From contig OV050030.1 in NCBI GenBank assembly GCA_920105625.2, forward strand, positions 213,388,325 through 213,452,324: a stretch of 64,000 nucleotides of DNA, written 5' to 3'. How positions within the stretch are numbered: the stretch's first letter is position 1; the number at the start of each line of letters is the position of its first letter. Positions 1 through 13,684 of this stretch are shown here, in pieces. Below the pieces are notes generated by a model. It made no database searches, had not been told where the DNA came from, and worked only from the letters and a program-made list of their open reading frames with translations. Both the position numbers and the translations under genes were made by a program. Origin of the DNA: Clusia tigrina (taxonomy: Eukaryota; Arthropoda; Insecta; Diptera; Clusiidae).

Positions 1-2727
1 TCTATTTAAGCTATTGCTCATAGCTATGCTACATTTGAGTCCCAAATCAAACACTGATAAAAATTCAAATGGCCCTAACTTCTATACGGTGCGTCCTATA
101 CCCATCAAAGTTTGTAACAATCAACTGCTTGTAACTTTTTACTGGAGCGTCATAAAATGTTCAAATTTTCTGACAATAAAGTACTCGAGCCTCTTGTCAA
201 TTTAAGCTATCACTCATAGCTATGCTACCCTTGAGTCCCAAATCAAACACTGATAAAACTTCAAATGGCCCTAAATTCTATACGGTGCATCCTACACCTA
301 TCAAAGTTTTCAACATTCAAATGCTTGTAACTTCTTACTGAAGAGTCATAAAATCTTGAAATTTGTGACAATAAAGTACTTGTGCCTCTTATCAATTTAA
401 GTTATCGCTCATAGCTATGCCACCCTTGAGTCCCAAATCAACCACTGCTAAAACTTCAAATGGCCCTAACTTCTATACGGTGCGTCCTATACCTATCAAA
501 GTTTCCAACAATCAAGTGCTTTTAACTTTTTACTGGAGCGTTATAAAATCTGGAAATTTTGTGAGAATAAAGTACTCGAGCCTCCTATCAATTTAAGTTA
601 TCGCTCTTATATATGCTACCCTTGAGTCCCAAATCAAACACTGATAAAACTTCAAATTGCCCTAACTTCTATACGCTGCGTCCTACACCTATCAAAGTTT
701 GCCATAATCAAATGCTTGTAACTTTTTACTGGAGCGTCATAAAACCTTGAAATTTGGTGACAATAAAGTACTCGAAATTCTTAACAATTCATGCTATCGC
801 CAATAGCTGTGCTACCTTTGAGTCCCAAATCAAACACTGATAACACTTCAAATGTCCCTAACTTCTATACGGTGCGTCCTATAACTATCGCAGTGTGTAA
901 CAATAAAATGCTTGCAACATTTTACTGGAGCGTCATAAAATCTTAAAATTTTGTGTCAAGAAAGTACTCGAGCCTCTTGTCAATTTAAGCTATCGCTCAC
1001 AGCTATGCTACCCTTGAGTCCCAAATCAAACACTGATAAAACTTCAAATGGCCCTAACTTCTATACGGTGCGTCCTATACCTATCAAAGTTTGTAACAAT
1101 CAAATGCTTGTAACTTTTTACTGGAGCGTCATAAAACCTTCAAATTTTGTGACAATAAAGTACTCGAGCCTCTTGTCAATTTATGCTATCACTCATAGCT
1201 ATGCTACCCTTGAGTCCCAAATCAAACACTGAAAAACTTCAAATGGCCCTAACTTCTATAAGGTGCATCCTACACCTATCAAAGTTTTCAACATTCAAAT
1301 GCTTGTAACTTCTTACTGAAGAGTCATAAAATCTTGAAATTTTGTGACAATAAAGTACTGGTGCCTCTTATCAATTTAAGTTATCGCTCATAGCTATGCC
1401 ACCCTTTAGTCCCAAATCAACCACTACTAAAACTTCAAATGGCCATAACTTCTATACGGTGCGTCCTATACCTATCAAAGTTTCCGACAATCAAATGCTT
1501 GTAACTTTTTACTGGAGCTTAATAAAATCTTGAAATTTTGTGACAATAAAGTACTCGAGCCTCTTATCAATTTAAGCTATCGCTCATAGCTATGCTAGCA
1601 TTGAGTCCCAAATCAAACACTGATAAAACTTCAAAAGGCCCTAACTTCTATACGGTGCGTCCTATACCTATCAAAGTTTGTAACAATCAAATGCTTGTAA
1701 CTTTTTACTGGAGCGTCATAAAATCTTCAAATTTTGTGTCAATAAATTTCTCGAGCCTATTGTCAATTTAATTTATCGCTCATAGCTATGCTACCCTAGA
1801 GTCCCAAATCAAACACTGATAAAAATTCAAAGGGCCCTAACTTCTATACGGTGCATCCTATACCTACCAAAGTTTGTAACAATCAAATGCTTGTAACTTT
1901 TTACTGGAGCGTCATAAAATCTTTAAATTTTGTGACAATAAAGTACTCGAGCCTCTTATCAATTTAATCTATCGCTCATAGCTATGCTACCCTTGAGTCC
2001 CAAATCAAACACTGATAAATCTTCAAATGGCCCTAACTTCTATACGGTGCGTTCTATACCTATCAAAGTTTCCAACAATCAAAAGCTTGTAACTTTTTAC
2101 TGGAGCGTCATAAAATCTTCAAATTTTGTGTCAATAAATTTCTCGAGCCTATTGTCAATTTAATTTATCGCTCATAGCTATGCTACCCTAGAGTCCCAAA
2201 TCAAACACTGATAAAAATTCAAAGGGCCCTAACTTCTATACGGTGCGTCCTATACCTACCAAAGTTTGTAACAATCAAATGCTTGTAACTTTTTACTGGA
2301 GCGTCATAAAATCTTGAAATTTTGTGTCAAGAAAGTACTCGAGCCTCTTGTCAATTTAAGCTATCGCTCACAGCTATGCTACCCTTGAGTCCCAAATCAA
2401 ACACTGATAAATCTTCAAATGGCCCTAACTTCTATACGGTGCGTTCTATACCTATCAAAGTTTCCAACAATCAAAAGCTTGTAACTTTTTACTGGAGCTT
2501 AATAAAATCTTTAAATTTTGTGACAATAAAGTACTCGAGCCTCTTATCAATTTAAGCTATCGCTCATAGCTATGCTACCCTTGAGTCCCAAATCAAACAC
2601 TGATAAAACTTCAAATGGCCCTAACTTCTATACGGTGCGTCCTATACCTATCAAAGTTTGTAACAATCAAATGCTTGTAGCTTTTTACTGGAGTTCCATA
2701 AAATCTTGAAATTTTGTGTCAATAAAG
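1..2727 (+). repeat. HOR unit 1, 14-mer (5' truncated by window)
   Basis: Order: B(partial) C D E F G H I J K L* K L A, with starts at 182, 377, 573, 769, 965, 1161, 1356, 1552, 1748, 1944, 2140, 2336 and 2532. The extra K-L* dimer (L* 1944-2139 has an L middle but a J-like tail GTGTCAATAAAT) makes it 392 bp longer than the 12-mer. Private marks are CCTAAATTC in C and TCTTAAAATTTT in F, both shared with unit 6. Confidence 0.94.
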
Positions 2728-5076
2728 TACTCGAGCCTCTTGTCTATTTAAGCTATTGCTCATAGCTATGCTACATTTGAGTCCCAAATCAAACACTGAT
2801 AAAAATTCAAATGGCCCTAACTTCTATACGGTGCGTCCTATACCCATCAAAGTTTGTAACAATCAACTGCTTGTAACTTTTTACTGGAGCGTCATAAAAT
2901 GTTCAAATTTTCTGACAATAAAGTACTCGAGCCTCTTGTCAATTTAAGCTATCACTCATAGCTATGCTACCCTTGAGTCCCAAATCAAACACTGATAAAA
3001 CTTCAAATGGCCCTAACTTCTATACGGTGCATCCTACACCTATCAAAGTTTTCAACATTCAAATGCTTGTAACTTCTTACTGAAGAGTCATAAAATCTTG
3101 AAATTTGTGACAATAAAGTACTTGTGCCTCTTATCAATTTAAGTTATCGCTCATAGCTATGCCACCCTTGAGTCCCAAATCAAACACTGCTAAAACTTCA
3201 AATGGCCCTAACTTCTATACGGTGCGTCCTATACCTATCAAAGTTTCCAACAATCAAGTGCTTTTAACTTTTTACTGGAGCGTTATAAAATCTGGAAATT
3301 TTGTGAGAATAAAGTACTCGAGCCTCCTATCAATTTAAGTTATCGCTCTTATATATGCTACCCTTGAGTCCCAAATCAAACACTGATAAAACTTCAAATT
3401 GCCCTAACTTCTATACGCTGCGTCCTACACCTATCAAAGTTTGCCATAATCAAATGCTTGTAACTTTTTACTGGAGCGTCATAAAACCTTGAAATTTGGT
3501 GACAATAAAGTACTCGAAATTCTTAACAATTCATGCTATCGCCAATAGCTGTGCTACCTTTGAGTCCCAAATCAAACACTGATAACACTTCAAATGTCCC
3601 TAACTTCTATACGGTGCGTCCTATAACTATCGCAGTGTGTAACAATAAAATGCTTGCAACATTTTACTGGAGCGTCATAAAATCTTGAAATTTTGTGTCA
3701 AGAAAGTACTCGAGCCTCTTGTCAATTTAAGCTATCGCTCACAGCTATGCTACCCTTGAGTCCCAAATCAAACACTGATAAAACTTCAAATGGCCCTAAC
3801 TTCTATACGGTGCGTCCTATACCTATCAAAGTTTGTAACAATCAAATGCTTGTAACTTTTTACTGGAGCGTCATAAAATCTTCAAATTTTGTGACAATAA
3901 AGTACTCGAGCCTCTTGTCAATTTATGCTATCACTCATAGCTATGCTACCTTTGAGTCCCAAATCAAACACTGAAAAACTTCAAATGGCCCTAACGTCTA
4001 TAAGGTGCATCCTACACCTATCAAAGTTTTCAACATTCAAATGCTTGTAACTTCCTACTGAAGAGTCATAAAATCTTGAAATTTTGTGACAATAAAGTAC
4101 TGGTGCCTCTTATCAATTTAAGTTATCGCTCATAGCTATGCCACCCTTTAGTCCCAAATCAACCACTACTAAAACTTCAAATGGCCATAACTTCTATACG
4201 GTGCGTCCTATACCTATCAAAGTTTCCGACAATCAAATGCTTGTAACTTTTTACTGGAGCTTAATAAAATCTTGAAATTTTGTGACAATAAAGTACTCGA
4301 GCCTCTTATCAATTTAAGCTATCGCTCATAGCTATGCTAGCATTGAGTCCCAAATCAAACACTGATAAAACTTCAAAAGGCCCTAACTTCTATACGGTGC
4401 GTCCTATACCTATCAAAGTTTGTAACAATCAAATGCTTGTAACTTTTTACTGGAGCGTCATAAAATCTTAAAATTTTGTGTCAATAAATTTCTCGAGCCT
4501 ATTGTCAATTTAATTTATCGCTCATAGCTATGCTACCCTAGAGTCCCAAATCAAACACTGATAAAAATTCAAAGGGCCCTAACTTCTATACGGAGCGTCC
4601 TATACCTACCAAAGTTTGTAACAATCAAATGCTTGTAACTTTTTACTGGAGCGTCATAAAATCTTGAAATTTTGTGTCAAGAAAGTACTCGAGCCTCTTG
4701 TCAATTTAAGCTATCGCTCACAGCTATGCTACCCTTGAGTCCTAAATCAACACTGATAAATCTTCAAATGGCCCTAACTTCTATACGGTGCGTTCTATAC
4801 CTATCAAAGTTTCCAACAATCAAAAGCTTGTAACTTTTTACTGGAGCTTAATAAAATCTTTAAATTTTGTGACAATAAAGTACTCGAGCCTCTTTTTAAT
4901 TTAAGCTATCGCTCATAGCTATGCTACCCTTGAGTCCCAAATCAAACACTGATAAAACTTCAAATGGCCCTAACTTCTATACGGTGCGTCCTATACCTAT
5001 CAAAGTTTGTAACAATCAAATGCTTGTAGCTTTTTACTGGAGTTCCATAAAATCTTGAAATTTTGTGTCAATAAAG
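2728..5076 (+). repeat. HOR unit 2, canonical 12-mer
   Basis: Order: B C D E F G H I J K L A, 2,349 bp. It is one base short of the standard unit because L (4686-4880) has AAATCAACACTG. K has the ACGGAGCGTCC variant. Confidence 0.95.
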
Positions 5077-7815
5077 TACTCGAGCCTCTTGTCTATTTAA
5101 GCTATTGCTCATAGCTATGCTACATTTGAGTCCCAAATCAAACACTGATAAAAATTCAAATGGCCCTAACTTCTATACGGTGCGTCCTATACCCATCAAA
5201 TTTGTAACAATCAACTGCTTGTAACTTTTTACTGGAGCGTCATAAAATGTTCAAATTTTCTGACAATAAATTACTCGAGCCTCTTGTCAATTTAAGCTAT
5301 CACTCATAGCTATGCTACCCTTGAGTTCCAAATCAAACACTGATAAAACTTCAAATGGCCCTAACTTCTATACGGTGCATCCTACACCTATCAAAGTTTT
5401 CAACATTCAAATGCTTGTAACTTCTTACTGAAGAGTCATAAAATCTTGAAATTTGTGACAATAGAGTACTTGTGCCTCTTATCAATTTAAGTTATCGCTC
5501 ATAGCTATGCCACCCTTGAGTCCCAAATCAACCACTGCTAAAACTTCAAATGGCCCTAACTTCTATACGGTGCGTCCTATACCTATCAAAGTTTCCAACA
5601 ATCAAGTGCTTTTAACTTTTTTCTGGAGCGTTATAAAATCTGGAAATTTTGTGAGAATAAAGTACTCGAGCCTCCTATCAATTTAAGTTATCGCTCTTAT
5701 ATATGCTACCCTTGAGTCCCAAATCAAACACTGATAAAACTTCAAATTGCCCTAACTTCTATACGCTGCGTCCTACACCTATCAAAGTTTGCCATAATCA
5801 AATGCTTGTAACTTTTTACTGGAGCGTCATAAAACCTTGAAATTTGGTGACAATAAAGTACTCGAAATTCTTAACAATTCATGCTATCGCCAATAGCTGT
5901 GCTACCTTTGAGTCCCAAATCAAAAACTGATAACACTTCAAATGTCCCTAACTTCTATACGGTGCGTCCTATAACTATCGCAGTGTGTAACAATCAAATG
6001 CTTGTAACTTTTTACTGGAGCGTCATAAAATCTTGAAATTTTGTGTCAAGAAAGTACTCGAGCCTCTTGTCAATTTAAGCTATCGCTCACAGCTATGCTA
6101 CCCTTGAGTCCCAAATCAACACTGATAAATCTTCAAATGGCCCTAACTTCTATACGGTGCGTTCTATACCTATCAAAGTTTGCCATAATCAAATGCTTGT
6201 AACTTTTTACTGGAGCGTCATAAAACCTTGAAATTTGGTGACAATAAAGTACTCGAAATTCTTAACAATTCATGCTATCGCCAATAGCTGTGCTACCTTT
6301 GAGTCCCAAATCAAAAACTGATAACACTTCAAATGTCCCTAACTTCTATACGGTGCGTCCTATAACTATCGCAGTGTGTAACAATAAAATGCTTGCAACA
6401 TTTTACTAGAGCGTCATAAAATCTTGAAATTTTGTGTCAAGAAAGTACTCGAGCCTCTTGTCAATTTAAGCTATCGCTCACAGCTATGCTACCCTTGAGT
6501 CCCAAATCAAACACTGATAAAACTTCAAATGGCCCTAACTTCTATACGGTGCGTCCTATACCTATCAAAGTTTGTAACAATCAAATGCTTGTAACTTTTT
6601 ACTGGAGCGTCATAAAATCTTCAAATTTTGTGACAATAAAGTACTCGAGCCTCTTGTCAATTTATGCTATCACTCATAGCTATGCTACCCTTGAGTCCCA
6701 AATCAAACACTGAAAAACTTCAAATGGCCCTAACTTCTATAAGGTGCATCCTACACCTATCAAAGTTTTCAACATTCAAATGCTTGTAACTTCTTACTGA
6801 AGAGTCATAAAATCTTGAAATTTTGTGACAATAAAGTACTGGTGCCTCTTATCAATTTAAGTTATCTCTCATAGCTATGCCACCCTTTAGTCCCAAATCA
6901 ACCACTACTAAAACTTCAAATGGCCATAACTTCTATACGGTGCGTCCTATACCTATCAAAGTTTCCGACAATCAAATGCTTGTAACTTTTTACTGGAGCT
7001 TAATAAAATCTTGAAATTTTGTGACAATAAAGTACTCGAGCCTCTTATCAATTTAAGCTATCGCTCATAGCTATGCTAGCATTGAGTCCCAAATCAAACA
7101 CTGATAAAACTTCAAAAGGCCCTAACTTCTATACGGTGCGTCCTATACCTATCAAAGTTTGTAACAATCAAATGCTTGTAACTTTTTACTGGAGCGTCAT
7201 AAAATCTTCAAATTTTGTGTCAATAAATTTCTCGAGCCTATTGTCAATTTAATTTATCGCTCATAGCTATGCTACCCTAGAGTCCCAAATCAAACACTGA
7301 TAAAAATTCAAAGGGCCCTAACTTCTATACGGAGCGTCCTATACCTACCAAAGTTTGTAACAATCAAATGCTTGTAACTTTTTACTGGAGCGTCATAAAA
7401 TCTTGAAATTTTGTGTCAAGAAAGTACTCGAGCCTCTTGTCAATTTAAGCTATCGCTCACAGCTATGCTACCCTTGAGTCCCAAATCAACACTGATAAAT
7501 CTTCAAATGGCCCTAACTTCTATACGGTGCGTTCTATACCTATCAAAGTTTCCAACAATCAAAAGCTTGTAACTTTTTACTGGAGCTTAACAAAATCTTT
7601 AAATTTTGTGACAATAAAGTACTCGAGCCTCTTATCAATTTAAGCTATCGCTCATAGCTATGCTACCCTTGAGTCCCAAATCAAACACTGATAAAACTTC
7701 AAATGGCCCTAACTTCTATACGGTGCGTCCTATACCTATCAAAGTTTGTAACAATCAAATGCTTGTAGCTTTTTACTGGAGTTCCATAAAATCTTGAAAT
7801 TTTGTGTCAATAAAG
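5077..7815 (+). repeat. HOR unit 3, 14-mer with two chimeric monomers
   Basis: Order: B C D E F/K L/E F G H I J K L A. B has a one-base deletion. The F/K chimera (5859-6054) switches after GTGTGTAACAAT, and L/E (6055-6249) switches after GTTCTATACCTATCAAAGTT. The second F (6250) has the private TTTTACTAGAG, shared with unit 7. Confidence 0.93.
5859..6249 (+). repeat. Adjacent chimeric monomers F/K and L/E
   Basis: F/K: F head and middle through CGCAGTGTGTAACAAT, then K-type CAAATGCTTGTAAC and GTGTCAAGAAAG. L/E: L head (AATCTTC, GCGTTCTATACC), then E-type TTTGCCATAATC, AAAACC and AAATTTGGTG. Together they return the array to F and add two monomers to unit 3. Confidence 0.92.
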
Positions 7816-9773
7816 TACTCGAGCCTCTTGTCTATTTAAGCTATTGCTCATAGCTATGCTACATTTGAGTCCCAAATCAAACACTGATAAAAATTCAAAT
7901 GGCCCTAACTTCTATACGGTGCGTCCTATACCCATCAAAGTTTGTAACAATCAACTGCTTGTAACTTTTTACTGGAGCGTCATAAAATGTTCAAATTTTC
8001 TGACAATAAAGTACTCGAGCCTCTTGTCAATTTAAGCTATCACTCATAGCTATGCTACCCTTGAGTTCCAAATCAAACACTGATAAAACTTCAAATGGCC
8101 CTAACTTCTATACGGTGCATCCTACACCTATCAAAGTTTTCAACATTCAAATGCTTGTAACTTCTTACTGAAGAGTCATAAAATCTTGAAATTTGTGACA
8201 ATAAAGTACTTGTGCCTCTTATCAATTTAAGTTATCGCTCATAGCTATGCCACCCTTGAGTCCCAAATCAACCACTGCTAAAACTTCAAATGGCCCTAAC
8301 TTCTATACGGTGCGTCCTATACCTATCAAAGTTTCCAACAATCAAGTGCTTTTAACTTTTTACTGGAGCGTTATAAAATCTGGAAATTTTGTGAGAATAA
8401 AGTACTCGAGCCTCCTATCAATTTAAGTTATCGCTCTTATATATGCTACCCTTGAGTCCCAAATCAAACACTGATAAAACTTCAAATTGCCCTAACTTCT
8501 ATACGGTGCGTCCTACACCTATCAAAGTTTGCCATAATCAAATGCTTGTAACTTTTTACTGGAGCGTCATAAAACCTTGAAATTTGGTGACAATAAAGTA
8601 CTCGAAATTCTTAACAATTCATGCTATCGCCAATAGCTGTGCTACCTTTGAGTCCCAAATCAAAAACTGATAACACTTCAAATGTCCCTAACTTCTATAC
8701 GGTGCGTCCTATAACTATCGCAGTGTGTAACAATAAAATGCTTGCAACATTTTACTGGAGCGTCATAAAATCTTGAAATTTTGTGTCAAGAAAGTACTCG
8801 AGCCTCTTGTCAATTTAAGCTATCGCTCACAGCTATGCTACCCTTGAGTCCCAAATCAAACACTGATAAAACTTCAAATGACCCTAACTTCTATACGGTG
8901 CGTCCTATACCTATCAAAGTTTGTAACAATCAAATGCTTGTAACTTTTTACTGGAGCGTCAAAAAAGCTTGAAATTTTGTGACAATAAAGTACTCGAGCC
9001 TCTTGTCAATTTATGCTATCACTCATAGCTATGCTACCCTTGAGTCCCAAATCAAACACTGAAAAACTTCAAATGGCCCTAACTTCTATAAGGTGCATCC
9101 TACACCTATCAAAGTTTTCAACATTCAAATGCTTGTAACTTCTTACTGAAGAGTCATAAAATCTTGAAATTTTGTGACAATAAAGTACTGGTGCCTCTTA
9201 TCAATTTAAGTTATCGCTCATAGCTATGCCACCATTTAGTCCCAAATCAACCACTACTAAAACTTCAAATGGCCATAACTTCTATACGGTGCGTCCTATA
9301 CCTATCAAAGTTTCCGACAATCAAATGCTTGTAACTTTTTACTGGAGCTTAATAAAATCTTGAAATTTTGTGACAATAAAGTACTCGAGCCTCTTATCAA
9401 TTTAAGCTATCGCTCATAGCTATGCTAGCATTGAGTCCCAAATCAAACACTGATAAAACTTCAAAAGGCCCTAACTTCTATACGGTGCGTCCTATACCTA
9501 TCAAAGTTTGTAACAATCAAATGCTTGTAACTTTTTACTGGAGCGTCATAAAATCTTGAAATTTTGTGTCAATAAATTTCTCGAGCCTATTGTCAATTTA
9601 ATTTATCGCTCATAGCTATGCTACCCTAGAGTCCCAAATCAAACACTGATAAAAATTCAAAGGGCCCTATTTTCTATACGGTGCGTCCTATACCTACCAA
9701 AGTTTGTAACAATCAAATGCTTGTAACTTTTTACTGGAGCGTCATAAAATCTTGAAATTTTGTGTCAAGAAAG

Positions 9774-9969
9774 TACTCGAGCCTCTTGTCAATTTAAGCT
9801 ATCGCTCACAGCTATGCTACCCTTGAGTCCCAAATCAAACACTGATAAATCTTCAAATGGCCCTAACTTCTATACGGTGCGTCCTATAACTATCGCAGTG
9901 TGTAACAATAAAATGCTTGCAACATTTTACTGGAGCGTCATAAAATCTTGAAATTTTGTGTCAAGAAAG
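9774..9969 (+). repeat. Chimeric monomer L/F
   Basis: L head (CGCTCACAGC, ATAAATCTTC), then F-type ATAACTATCGCAGTGTG, AATAAAATGC and GCAACATTTT. It leads into G. The same chimera occurs at 22691-22886, offset 12,917 bp. Confidence 0.93.
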
Positions 9970-10752
9970 TAATCGAGCCTCTTGTCAATTTAAGCTATCG
10001 CTCACAGCTATGCTACCCTTGAGTCCCAAATCAAACACTGATAAAACTTCAAATGACCTTAACTTCTATACGGTGCGTCCTATACCTATCAAAGTTTGTA
10101 ACAATCAAATGCTTGTAACTTTTTACTGGAGCGTCATAAAATCTTCAAATTTTGTGACAATAAAGTACTCGAGCCTCTTGTCAATTTATGCTATCACTCA
10201 TAGCAATGCTACCCTTGAGTCCCAAATCAAACACTGAAAAACTTCAAATGGCCCTAACTTCTATAAGGTGCATCCTACACCTATCAAAGTTTTCAACATT
10301 CAAATGCTTGTAACTTCTTACTGAAGAGTCATAAAATCTTGAAATTTTGTGACAATAAAGTACTGGTGCCTCTTATCAATTTAAGTTATCGCTCATAGCT
10401 ATGCCACCCTTTAGTCCCAAATCAACCACTACTAAAACTTCAAATGGCCATAACTTCTATACGGTGCGTCCTATACCTATCAAAGTTTCCGACAATCAAA
10501 TGCTTGTAACTTTTTACTGGAGCTTAATAAAATCTTGAAATTTTGTGACAATAAAGTACTCGAGCCTCTTATCAATTTAAGCTATCGCTCATAGCTATGC
10601 TAGCATTGAGTCCCAAATCAAACACTGATAAAACTTCAAAAGGCCCTAACTTCTATACGGTGCGTCCTATACCTATCAAAGTTTGTAACAATCAAATGCT
10701 TGTAACTTTTTACTGGAGCGTCATAAAATCTTGAAATTTTGTGTCAATAAAT

Positions 10753-11136
10753 TTCTCGAGCCTATTGTCAATTTAATTTATCGCTCATAGCTATGCTACC
10801 CTAGAGTCCCAAATCAAACACTGGTAAAACTTCAAATGGCCCTAACTTCTATACGGTGCATCCTACACCTATCAAAGTTTTCAACATTCAAATGCTTGTA
10901 ACTTTTTACTGGAGCGTCATAAAATCTTGAAATTTTGTGTCAATAAAGTACTCGAGCCTCTTGTCAATTTAAGCAATCGCACATAGCTATGCCACCCTTG
11001 AGTCCCAAATCAACCACTGCTAAAACTTCAAGTGGCCCTAACGGTGCGTCATATACCTATCAACGTTTGCAACAATCAAGTGCTTTTAACTTTTTACTGG
11101 AGCGTTATAAAATCTGGAAATTTTGTGAGAATAAAG
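10753..11136 (+). repeat. K/N chimera plus class O inside the left domain
   Basis: K head (TTCTCGAG, CTACCCTAGAG) switches to N at CACTGGTAAAAC, then a complete 188-bp O follows. These classes otherwise occur only beyond 45 kb. Confidence 0.93.
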
Positions 11137-11528
11137 TACTCGAGCCTCCTATCAATTTAAGTTATCGCTCTTATATATGCTACCCTTGAGTCCCAAATCA
11201 AACACTGATAAAACTTCAAATTGCCCTAACTTCTATACGCTGCGTCCGACACCTATCAAAGTTTGCCATAATCAAATGCTTGTAACTTTTTACTGGAGCG
11301 TCATAAAACCTTGAAATTTGGTGACAATAAAGTACTCGAAATTCTTAACAATTCATGCTATCGCCAATAGCTGTGCTACCTTTGAGTCCCAAATCAAACA
11401 CTGATAACACTTCAAATGTCCCTAACTTCTATACGGTGCGTCCTATAACTATCGCAGTGTGTAACAATAAAATGCTTGCAACATTTTACTGGAGCGTCAT
11501 AAAATCTTGAAATTTTGTGTCAAGAAAG

Positions 11529-11724
11529 TACTCGAGCCTCTTGTCAATTTAAGCTATCGCTCACAGCTATGCTACCCTTGAGTCCCAAATCAAACACTGA
11601 TAAAACTTCAAATGGCCCTAACTTCTATACGGTGCGTCCTATACCTATCAAAGTTTGTAACAATCAAATGCTTGTAACTTTTTACTGGAGCGTCATAAAA
11701 TCTTGAAATTTTGTGTCAATAAAT
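11529..11724 (+). repeat. Monomer G' (G head and body, J-type tail)
   Basis: Class G through GGAGCGTCAT but ending TTGAAATTTTGTGTCAATAAAT, so the next monomer starts in K phase. It bypasses H-I-J. Copies: 12509, 50047, 53949 and 62901 (ending ATAAATTACT). Confidence 0.9.
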
Positions 11725-11920
11725 TTCTCGAGCCTATTGTCAATTTAATTTATCGCTCATAGCTATGCTACCCTAGAGTCCCAAATCAACCACTACTAAA
11801 ACTTCAAATGGCCATAACTTCTATACGGTGCGTCCTATACCTATCAAAGTTTCCGACAATCAAATGCTTGTAACTTTTTACTGGAGCTTAATAAAATCTT
11901 GAAATTTTGTGACAATAAAG
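11725..11920 (+). repeat. Chimeric monomer K/I
   Basis: K head (TTCTCGAGCCTATTG, CTACCCTAGAG) switches to I-type AACCACTACT, GGCCATAAC, TTTCCGAC and GGAGCTTAAT. A second copy at 12705-12900 arose with the surrounding 980-bp duplication. Confidence 0.92.
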
Positions 11921-13684
11921 TACTCGAGCCTCTTATCAATTTAAGCTATCGCTCATAGCTATGCTAGCATTCAGTCCCAAATCAAACACTGATAAAACTT
12001 CAAAAGGCCCTAACATCTATACGGTGCGTCCTATACCTATCAAAGTTTGTAACAATCAAATGCTTGTAACTTTTTACTGGAGCGTCATAAAATCTTGAAA
12101 TTTTGTGTCAATAAATTTCTCGAGCCTATTGTCAATTTAATTTATCGCTCATAGCTATGCTACCCTAGAGTCCCAAATCAAACACTGATAAAAATTCAAA
12201 GGGCCCTAACTTCTATACGGTGCGTCCTATACCTACCAAAGTTTGTAACAATCAAATGCTTGTAACTTTTTACTGGAGCGTCATAAAATCTTGAAATTTT
12301 GTGTCAAGAAAGTACTCGAGCCTCTTGTCAATTTAAGCTATCGCTCACAGCTATGCTACCCTTGAGTCCCAAATGAAACACTGATAAATCTTCAAATGGC
12401 CCTAACTTCTATACGGTGCGTTCTATACCTATCAAAGTTTCCAACAATCAAAAGCTTGTAACTTTTTACTGGAGCGTCATAAAATCTTGAAATTTTGTGT
12501 CAAGAAAGTACTCGAGCCTCTTGTCAATTTAAGCTATCGCTCATAGCTATGCTACCCTTGAGTCCCAAATCAAACACTGATAAAACTTCAAATGGCCCTA
12601 ACTTCTATACGGTGCGTCCTATACCTATCAAAGTTTGTAACAATCAAATGCTTGTAACTTTTTACTGGAGCGTCATAAAATCTTGAAATTTTGTGTCAAT
12701 AAATTTCTCGAGCCTATTGTCAATTTAATTTATCGCTCATAGCTATGCTACCCTAGAGTCCCAAATCAACCACTACTAAAACTTCAAATGGCCATAACTT
12801 CTATACGGTGCGTCCTATACCTATCAAAGTTTCCGACAATCAAATGCTTGTAACTTTTTACTGGAGCTTAATAAAATCTTGAAATTTTGTGACAATAAAG
12901 TACTCGAGCCTCTTATCAATTTAAGCTATCGCTCATAGCTATGCTAGCATTCAGTCCCAAATCAAACACTGATAAAACTTCAAAAGGCCCTAACATCTAT
13001 ACGGTGCGTCCTATACCTATCAAAGTTTGTAACAATCAAATGCTTGTAACTTTTTACTGGAGCGTCATAAAATCTTGAAATTTTGTGTCAATAAATTTCT
13101 CGAGCCTATTGTCAATTTAATTTATCGCTCATAGCTATGCTACCCTAGAGTCCCAAATCAAACACTGATAAAAATTCAAAGGGCCCTAACTTCTATACGG
13201 TGCGTCCTATACCTACCAAAGTTTGTAACAATCAAATGCTTGTAACTTTTTACTGGAGCGTCATAAAATCTTGAAATTTTGTGTCAAGAAAGTACTCGAG
13301 CCTCTTGTCAATTTAAGCTATCGCTCACAGCTATGCTACCCTTGAGTCCCAAATGAAACACTGATAAATCTTCAAATGGCCCTAACTTCTATACGGTGCG
13401 TTCTATACCTATCAAAGTTTCCAACAATCAAAAGCTTGTAACTTTTTACTGGAGCTTAATAAAATCTTTAAATTTTGTGACAATAAAGTACTCGAGCCTC
13501 TTATCAATTTAAGCTATCGCTCATAGCTATGCTACCCTTGAGTCCCAAATCAAACACTGATAAAACTTCAAATGGCCCTAACTTCTATACGGTGCGTCCT
13601 ATACCTATCAAAGTTTGTAACAATCAAATGCTTGTAGCTTTTTACTGGAGTTCCATAAAATCTTGAAATTTTGTGTCAATAAAG

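Larger units (their letters stand above)
7816..13684 (+). repeat. HOR unit 4, 30-mer composite
   Basis: 5,869 bp without an A-B junction. Order: B C D E F G H I J K L/F G H I J K/N O E F G' K/I J K L' G' K/I J K L A. It contains the L/F chimera (9774), an island of right-domain monomers (10753-11136) and a local 5-mer duplication (about 11.55-13.46 kb). The predicted length from 30 monomers minus the observed indels (11 bp) equals the observed length. Confidence 0.92.

Noticed and set aside
951..1232. Repeated short open frames of 61-93 codons, one family per monomer class, as possible small proteins
   Set aside because: They recur with the satellite, most begin at TTG rather than ATG, and 196 is not a multiple of 3 so the frame changes each monomer. 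Substitutions between copies show no coding pattern and nothing resembles a known domain.
1944..2139. L* as an independent monomer class
   Set aside because: Its middle is plain L and its tail plain J; it is a recombinant, present only in units 1 and 6, which are duplicates of each other.
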